A stretch of 64,000 nt of DNA from Phalacrocorax aristotelis (lineage: Eukaryota > Chordata > Aves > Suliformes > Phalacrocoracidae). The translations under genes were made by a program, and so were the position numbers. Shown one piece after another: positions 58,031-64,000 of the stretch. Under the pieces are notes generated by a model that saw only the letters and a list, made by a program, of their open reading frames with translations, had not been told where the DNA came from and ran no database searches. The first letter of the stretch is position 1. Each line of letters begins with the position of its first letter. Where the stretch lies: contig NC_134276.1 of the NCBI RefSeq assembly GCF_949628215.1, forward strand, positions 66,446,733 through 66,510,732, read 5' to 3'.

Positions 58031-58510
58031 GTTTGGTCTATGAATGCCTCTGATCTTCCCTGAATTAATTCCTCTTTCAAATCAAAAGGTGTGGTTAAGC
58101 TGGAATATACTCTAGAAACATGTTTTATTTGGAGAATTTTCAAGGATGAAAAATCCACTACAACCTTCAGTAGACAATTTCGGTGGTTAGTTGCCATCAC
58201 CATTAACCATTTAGGCCTTTTTTTTTTAATCAGAATTCGTCTAGCTTGAACTTCCAGGTGCAGTATAACATGTATTCCTTTGTCTGCTAGACTGAAGAGT
58301 CCTCTACAGCCATCTTTCTGCCCCCATATAGATACTTACGTGATCAAGTCACCCTTAACCTAGGCTTTAATATGATTTATCTAGACTGAGTACCTTCCCT
58401 TTTTTCTAAATACACTGTCAATGATGCTTTCCAGTCTTTCAACCATGCTACTTGCTCTCCTCTGAAGTCTTTCCAACATCCTCTAGGTTTATAGCAAGGT
58501 GTTCTCAACC
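58030..58510 (-). mobile_element. ancient CR1-type LINE 3' fragment
   Basis: In reverse complement, 58300-58500 resembles the CR1 stretch in which a GAAGACTTCAGAGGAGAGC-like start leads to GGTTAAGGGTGACTTGATC. The part nearer 58030-58200 resembles the old CR1 3' region (GAAGGTTGTAGTGGATTTTTC and on). It is heavily diverged and has no intact reverse transcriptase frame. The order of the two parts fits a minus-strand insertion. Confidence 0.55.
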
Positions 58511-61500
58511 AGCTATGCAGAATTAAGGCTATTTTAAACCTGGAGTAGTGCTTGTGTTAAGATCTTATTAGAATCATATTAATCATAAATGCATTAGAAA
58601 TAAATAGCAACAGCTGGAAAAAAAAAGGTGACGTATAAGCTGGTACTTCAGGGTTAGATCTTTTGGGACAGGGGCTTAATGGGAAAATAAAAAGTATTTG
58701 TGCCTTCAGCACTTACAAATGTCACCCTCTTTGTTTGGGTTTCTAAATATAGGTGTAGAAGCCTGTCAAGAGGTGCCATTTCATAACCCAGAAAACTCCT
58801 CCTTTTCTTTATTTGTAGATGTGCTTTAACATCCTAAAATTTCTCACGTTGCTTTGGGTGAGGGCACCATTCTTCATCTTGCTCTTGGAAGGTTGCCTAA
58901 TGTTTCTGTCCATTGTTAAGGTCACGGCAGAAACATGGGCGGAGGACTGATGCTGTGCAAAGCAACGATCCCAGTAAAGTTGATAAGGTACTTCCCTGGG
59001 TGGCAAAAGTACCACTTTAAACTTTGTCATAATTGCATTTTCTTTGGAAAATTATGTTGTTATAATTCATACCTGCCATAAGATCTCCAGTGCAACTGCT
59101 TGGTGAAAATATTGTTATGTCATGTGAAGAGGTTTATAAAAATTATTTTAGGTATCCCAGCCAGTAATTGACAGTCAGTACACTCGTCTGTGACACAGAG
59201 GTTTCATGCTATGAGCACCTGGCATTTTTCACCCAATCACGCTGGTATTTTATGAAGTTGTTCTAACAAGAAAGAATCCCATCAAATATAGAGGAGTGAA
59301 ATATTCTACTTTTCTCTGTTTTGCTGAAATATGTCCCACCAGTAAAGCAAGCAAAACCACTGTAAAACTGTATATCTGTTCAAACAAACAAACAAACATA
59401 TAGTTAAAGATGTTGTTTAAGCAAAAAAGCTCAGTTACTCAGTTTTCCCATGATTGAGTTTTTATTCTAGCCTTTTCTGTCAGGCCTTTTACTTCTGTTT
59501 CTGCTGGTTTTGTTCAGGCTTTCAGTCTGTTTCTTACACTCCTCTTGTTTTTCTCTCCTCTATTTCCTTCTGCCTTACCATGTTCATGCAGATTGAGCAG
59601 AAGCACAGACTCTTCTGACCACCCTGGTTTTTGAACATGGGAGTTTTGTGCTCTAAACAGAGGTAAGCTAGGGAACGGCTGAGATCAGGGCTACATTGTT
59701 TGTTCAGAGAATTAAAAATGAGACTACAGGGAGAAAGAAGGCAGGACTGAAAAATAAATCCTGACAAGAGGGGGTTTAAAAAAACCCTCTCTGTTGTGCC
59801 ACTCTACAGTCAGTTTCTGAGGGAGGACTATATATTTGTATGGTCCCCCTAAGCCCTGGTCGTGTCAGGGTAATTTCTCCCATTTTACAACTTCAACACC
59901 ACACTAAAATTGTGACACCATTTCATAAGTCAGTTCAGTGCACAGCCATTTCACCTTCCCTCATCCCCCCTCACTCCTGCAAGATGAGTCTAGGGTGCAG
60001 CAACAGCCACGAGTCAATCAAGGATGGTTCTGATTGTAAATGCCTGCAATGGTATAAATGACAGTGCCGAAGGAGATTATATTCAGAGCCACATACATGC
60101 TGCAGAGGTCCCACCTCGAGATTAGCCTAAAATACCACCCAGATCTCTAGGTCCCTCCCAATTAGCACAGCCAGGCAATCTTCCTGGCACTACAGAGGCA
60201 AAGACGTATTTTTAGCTCAGTGCTGTGCTCTCTCCCCTGAACTCTTGGAGCCCCGCTGAGCCAATGGAGTCCCAATCAGTGGGCTAGCTCTGATGCTGCC
60301 CCTTCACAAAATTGCCTGTAAAGCCAGTTCAGCGAAGGGATCTGTAATGAGCTCAGCAGCTTGGGGCTCTTAGTAAACTGCAGTGGTGAAGTGAGTTCAT
60401 GGCTGAAACACCAGCACCAGCTCTTTTATTCATCAGCAGCACAACAATTAGTAGTTTAACAGGCAGAGGAAGGATACAGTGAGTATTCATTTAATATTAG
60501 CCTGATCAAAGTCTGCATTTGTGCTAGTTCTGGCAAGTTTTCCACATTTTGGTACTCGAGAAGAGCTGTTTTCTTAATTTTATTTCTCCACTCCCTGCAC
60601 TACAAAGAACCTGCCAGCTAAGTTCAGTTGCAGTGTGTAGAATCGAAATGTAAAGATTAGCAAATAGGAAGTTAAACCAATTCTTCTTACTGATTGAACA
60701 ATTCATGAAGAAAGAAAGATGTCCTAGGTTCCTGTAGGATTCATATATGATTCATGATATTGTTGTTATACTTACAATTCTGGTTTACTACTCTCAGAGA
60801 GCAGTGAGCATTGATGATTTGCATTATACAGGAAACACTTGTGAGTTAATCAGTGCCTCAAGTTCTTCAGTGGTTCCACTCTTTCTTTCTTCCTGTCTTA
60901 CAAAGAGCTGATTTTATTACTTAATTAGTTCCTCTGGTCAAGGACTATGGACCCAAGTGTTGTCAAAGTTAGCAGAAAGAAACATCTGTCCACTCAGCCA
61001 GAGTTCCCTCCCATCAGCAGGAGAGACGGACAAACAGTTGATGGCAAACAGTGTGTTCACCAAATGATGGGCCATTATTATTTTACAAACTGATTGGAAC
61101 AGTTTAGGCTTTCTATATTTTGTTGTTATTTATAAGCATTTGAGAAATACTTGCTGGGAACATATTTCAGCCAATTGTGTGTTGGATCTGTGCCTTCACT
61201 ATTTATTGCTTGCCACTCTCCCAGAATAACTGGTCCATTAAGTCACATGGGGTTGTTTCTTGTCCATTACTGGGTGAGCGGAACTAATAAATAGGCGGGT
61301 GGAATTACAAATTAATTTCTGCTTTCTCACTGGGAAATAAAATCCCCTTTTCTTTGTAAACAAGTGCAAGTCTACTCAGATCAAGCTTAATACGTGATAT
61401 CAGAAGTTCAAGATTCCCGGGTCCTTGATTCCCTCAGAAAAAGAGAAGAGTTTTTTTTTGAAAGTCAGCAGTTATAATGAATATTTCAGATTTTAAGTTT

Positions 61501-62093
61501 TCTCCTGCTGTGCTGTTCTTATGACTTTATGATGTGAAGTCTGTGGCTTAGGACAAATTAAGTATTAGTTCTCATTCATCAATATTGCCAAAAAGTCTTA
61601 TTCACAAATATTTCTTTGCTCTGTTCTCAGGTAGAAAAAGGAAAAAAAAAACTTTCTACTATCCCTATTTTTTAATATACCTGCATAATCAATGCTTTTT
61701 CTGTTATCTTAAAATATATTCTGCAGATCAACTTCAGTTCTCCTGACTTCTACCACATGACAGAATGCTGACACATTTTTCTACTAAGTGTCCCCCATTC
61801 GTCCCATCAGTCTCTATTATAGCCCATTAGTCAGTTTTACCAGGCTATACAAGCATCTCTGTGCCTCTGCCATGTGCTGGGTCTGCCTAGAAATGCAGCT
61901 TGGTCTCTCCACCTCATTCACCTTTTAACAGCTCAGATTTTCAACAAACACTGCTGTATTTCTCATAGTCCCACTCATCTGTGCTTTCTGAGACTAAAAT
62001 AGTCCTTTCCAACAAGGTGATGTTATATTCTATAATCTCATGTTTTCTCTTAATTTATTACATGCCTATGACTCTGATAGTTATGGGTTTTGC
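58511..62093. other. AT-rich intergenic DNA, no supported gene
   Basis: Short frames only. 60900-61420 is a unique AT-rich block with several homeodomain (AATTAATT) and ATTGG cores and the look of conserved non-coding DNA. A (CAAA)n run lies at about 59384-59398. Confidence 0.4.
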
Positions 62094-62684
62094 TGTCATG
62101 GTTTAGCCCCAGCCGGCAACTGAGCCCCACATAACTACTCGCTCAATCCCCCCTGGTGGGATGGGGGAAAGAACCAGAAGAGTAAAAGTGAGAAAACTCA
62201 TGGGTTGAGGTAAAGGCAGTTTAATAAGTAAAACAAAATCCTTGTGTGCAAGCAAAGCAAAACAAGGAATTCACTCACTGCTTCCCATGCGCAGGCAGGT
62301 GTTGAGCCTCTCCAGGAAAGCAGGGCTCCATCACACATAATGGTTACTTGGGAAGACAAACACCATCACTCCAAACGTCCCCCCTTCCTTCTTCCTCCCC
62401 CAGCTTTATGTGCTGAGCATGACGTCATATGGTGTGGGATATCCCTCTGGTCAGTTGGGGTCAGCTGTCCCAGCTGTGGACCCCTCTCAGCTTCTTGTGC
62501 ACCCCCAGCCCACTCGCTGGTGGGGTGGGGTGAGAAGCAGAAAAGGCCTTGGCTCTGTGCAAGCCCTGCTCAGCAGTAACGAAAACACCCCTATATTATC
62601 AACACTGTCTTGAGCACAAATCCAAAACACAGCCTCATAGCAGCTACTATGAAGATTAACTCTATCTCAGCCAAAAGCAGCACA
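62094..62684 (-). mobile_element. endogenous retrovirus 3' LTR, minus strand
   Basis: A 591-bp LTR with TGT...ACA ends. Read on the minus strand it starts TGTGCTGCTTTTGG at 62684 and ends ...AAACCATGACA at 62094. In that orientation it has a perfect CRE (TGACGTCA, 62420-62427), a TATA-like CATAAA just after it and an ATTAAA poly(A) signal near 62222. I recognise the sequence as a widespread neoavian LTR family (TguLTR5-like, from memory). A polypurine tract abuts its right side, which makes it the 3' LTR. No target-site duplication can be checked because the other end is outside the window. Confidence 0.8.
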
Positions 62685-62700
62685 TTCTCCACCCCTTTTT
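62685..62700 (-). other. retroviral polypurine tract
   Basis: On the minus strand AAAAAGGGGTGGAGAA directly precedes the LTR start TGTGCTG, the usual position and composition of the plus-strand primer tract of an LTR element. Confidence 0.75.
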
Positions 62701-64000
62701 ACTTAACATTTACATCATGCTCAGGTCCCACACTATCCAAACCATCCTCATTAACCCCCACCACCTTTCCCATCCTTTGAATAATATACAGATATCATTG
62801 CCTTAGTCTATGGCCCACCCCTATAAAAAGTCTTTAAAATGTCCATAAATGCCCACAAAATGCCCACTGAGTTGATTTAGTCCATGACTTTGGGCTTCAT
62901 CTGTTATGGTGGTCACTCAGGGCAGGAGCAGTGGAATGTTGCCTCGAGTTACTGGACACCAAAGCCAGCTCAGGTCAGGTCACTGCTGCACTTGCACTGC
63001 TTCTTGAAAGGCTTGTCCTCCATTGGTTCAGGTGGTTTCTGCCGTAGTAATTCCTATAACATGCAACTCAAATCCTGGGTTACAACAATTTAAAGGTATT
63101 TCCATTACAGTCTCCATCCCTGGTCCCTTTGGACCAGATCATCAGGTTTAACATTGCAATAAACTTTGCCCCTTGCCCCTGCTCTGGCTTGGACTTTTCC
63201 ACAGATTGCAGTCCCTTAGGGTTGTACCTGTTCCAAGTGGAGCCTTATCTATGAGCCACAATCTCTCCAGGGCTGTACCTGCTGTGGCATAGACTTATCC
63301 ACAGCTACAGTCACTCTGAAGACCACCTGTTCCAGTGTGGCCTTCTTCATGGACCACAATGCCTTCAGAGATATACCTGCTCCAGCATGGCCTTACCCAC
63401 AGCCACAGTCCCTTCCCAAGTAAACCTGCTCCAACATGGCCTTACCCATGGCTGCAGTCCCTCCAGGGAAGTACCTGCTCTGTCATGGGCTTATCCATGG
63501 CCACACACTTTGAGGTGCTCCAGCATGACCTCATGCACAGCCACTGATGCTTCAAGGTGTACCTCCTGCAGCATGGACTTATCCACAGCCACAGATGCTT
63601 CAAGGTGTACCTTCTCCAGTGCGGGCTTATCCTTGGGCCACAGTCCCTTCAGAGGCATACCTGCTGAGGCACAGACATAACCATAGCCACAGACACTTTG
63701 AGATGTACCTGCTCTGGCATGGGCTTATCCATGGCCGCAGAGGGTTCAGGGTGTCCTGCTCTGGCATGGACTCATCCACAGGTCACAGTCCCTTTGACTC
63801 AAGTTCACACTGAAGTTCCAGCCGGTCCGGTACAGCAGCACAGGAACAGCAGCAATGCCCTGGCCATCTGCCAGCCCAGGCACATAGCCATTGCTGTTAT
63901 CAAAATGTTGCCAGGCAGAGCAGAGTAAGGTGATAAGCAGTACAGCAGTAGAGCAAGCAGTGAAAGCAAAAAGCAGCCACTAACAAGCACTACACTCTAA
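62701..64000 (-). mobile_element. endogenous retrovirus internal region, partial
   Basis: Sequence between the polypurine tract and the window edge. No gag, pol or env frame of any length is open on the minus strand; the longest is 61 codons (63805-63990), hydrophobic. The element is therefore decayed or non-autonomous here. The 5' portion lies beyond the window. Confidence 0.65.
63212..63795. repeat. about 48-bp minisatellite inside the ERV
   Basis: About twelve diverged copies of a unit near 48 bp, seen as recurrent TACCTG[CT]TC followed by GGCTTATCCATGGCCACAG-like sequence. Starts lie near 63225, 63276, 63326, 63374, 63423, 63472, 63514, 63560, 63608, 63658, 63706 and 63754. The period is a multiple of three, so several frames stay open through it (for example 63387-63680 plus), but they have no coding signature. 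Confidence 0.85.

Noticed and set aside
63212..63795. Regularly spaced repeats that superficially suggest a CRISPR array
   Set aside because: The units are contiguous and diverged with no unique spacers, inside an avian LTR element.

Overview
The window looks like avian nuclear DNA. It is a gene-poor stretch of about 64 kb carrying one intact protein-coding gene, the single-exon SoxB1 transcription factor SOX1 (31589-32719, + strand, 376 codons). The bird assignment rests on three things: the SOX1 protein has the avian/mammalian SOX1 N-terminus, HMG box and C-terminus; there is an old CR1 LINE remnant; and the right edge carries an LTR of a type I recognise from neoavian genomes. I name the LTR family from memory only. 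No other coding exon could be supported with confidence; the many other open frames are short, or are long only because the DNA is GC-rich or repetitive.

Layout. 1-18090: AT-rich, mostly unique non-coding sequence with a few inverted repeats, a probable hAT transposon end near 12.3 kb and scattered homeodomain/octamer motifs. 18100-30570: CpG islands alternate with AT-rich islands that look like conserved regulatory elements, with many microsatellites; the most striking regulatory block is a SOX-motif palindrome cluster at 25.68-25.81 kb. 30570-33810: the SOX1 transcription unit, with a core promoter (CRE-like site, octamer, inverted CCAAT box, TATA-like box), a roughly 900-nt 5' UTR full of homopolymer and CT repeats and two short upstream ORFs, the intronless CDS, and a roughly 1.1-kb 3' UTR ending at an AATAAA. 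33820-50600: more CpG islands and AT-rich blocks, with exact matches to composite neural/patterning sites (PBX-MEIS decamer, K50 homeodomain palindrome, octamer fused to a CRE, SOX clusters). 50600-62090: AT-rich non-coding DNA with an ancient CR1 fragment, a palindromic MITE-like repeat, a small 25-bp tandem repeat and a candidate transmembrane-encoding exon on the minus strand. 62094-64000: the 3' LTR, polypurine tract and part of the internal region of a minus-strand endogenous retrovirus, whose internal region contains a roughly 48-bp minisatellite.

How it fits together: this is the typical architecture of a developmental-regulator locus. One intronless transcription factor gene sits inside a very wide CpG-rich (Polycomb-type) domain, flanked by non-coding DNA dense in SOX, POU, homeodomain, bHLH and PBX/MEIS motifs. 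The proposed enhancers are inferences from motif content. Alignment to chicken and other vertebrates, and chromatin data from neural tissue, would decide them.
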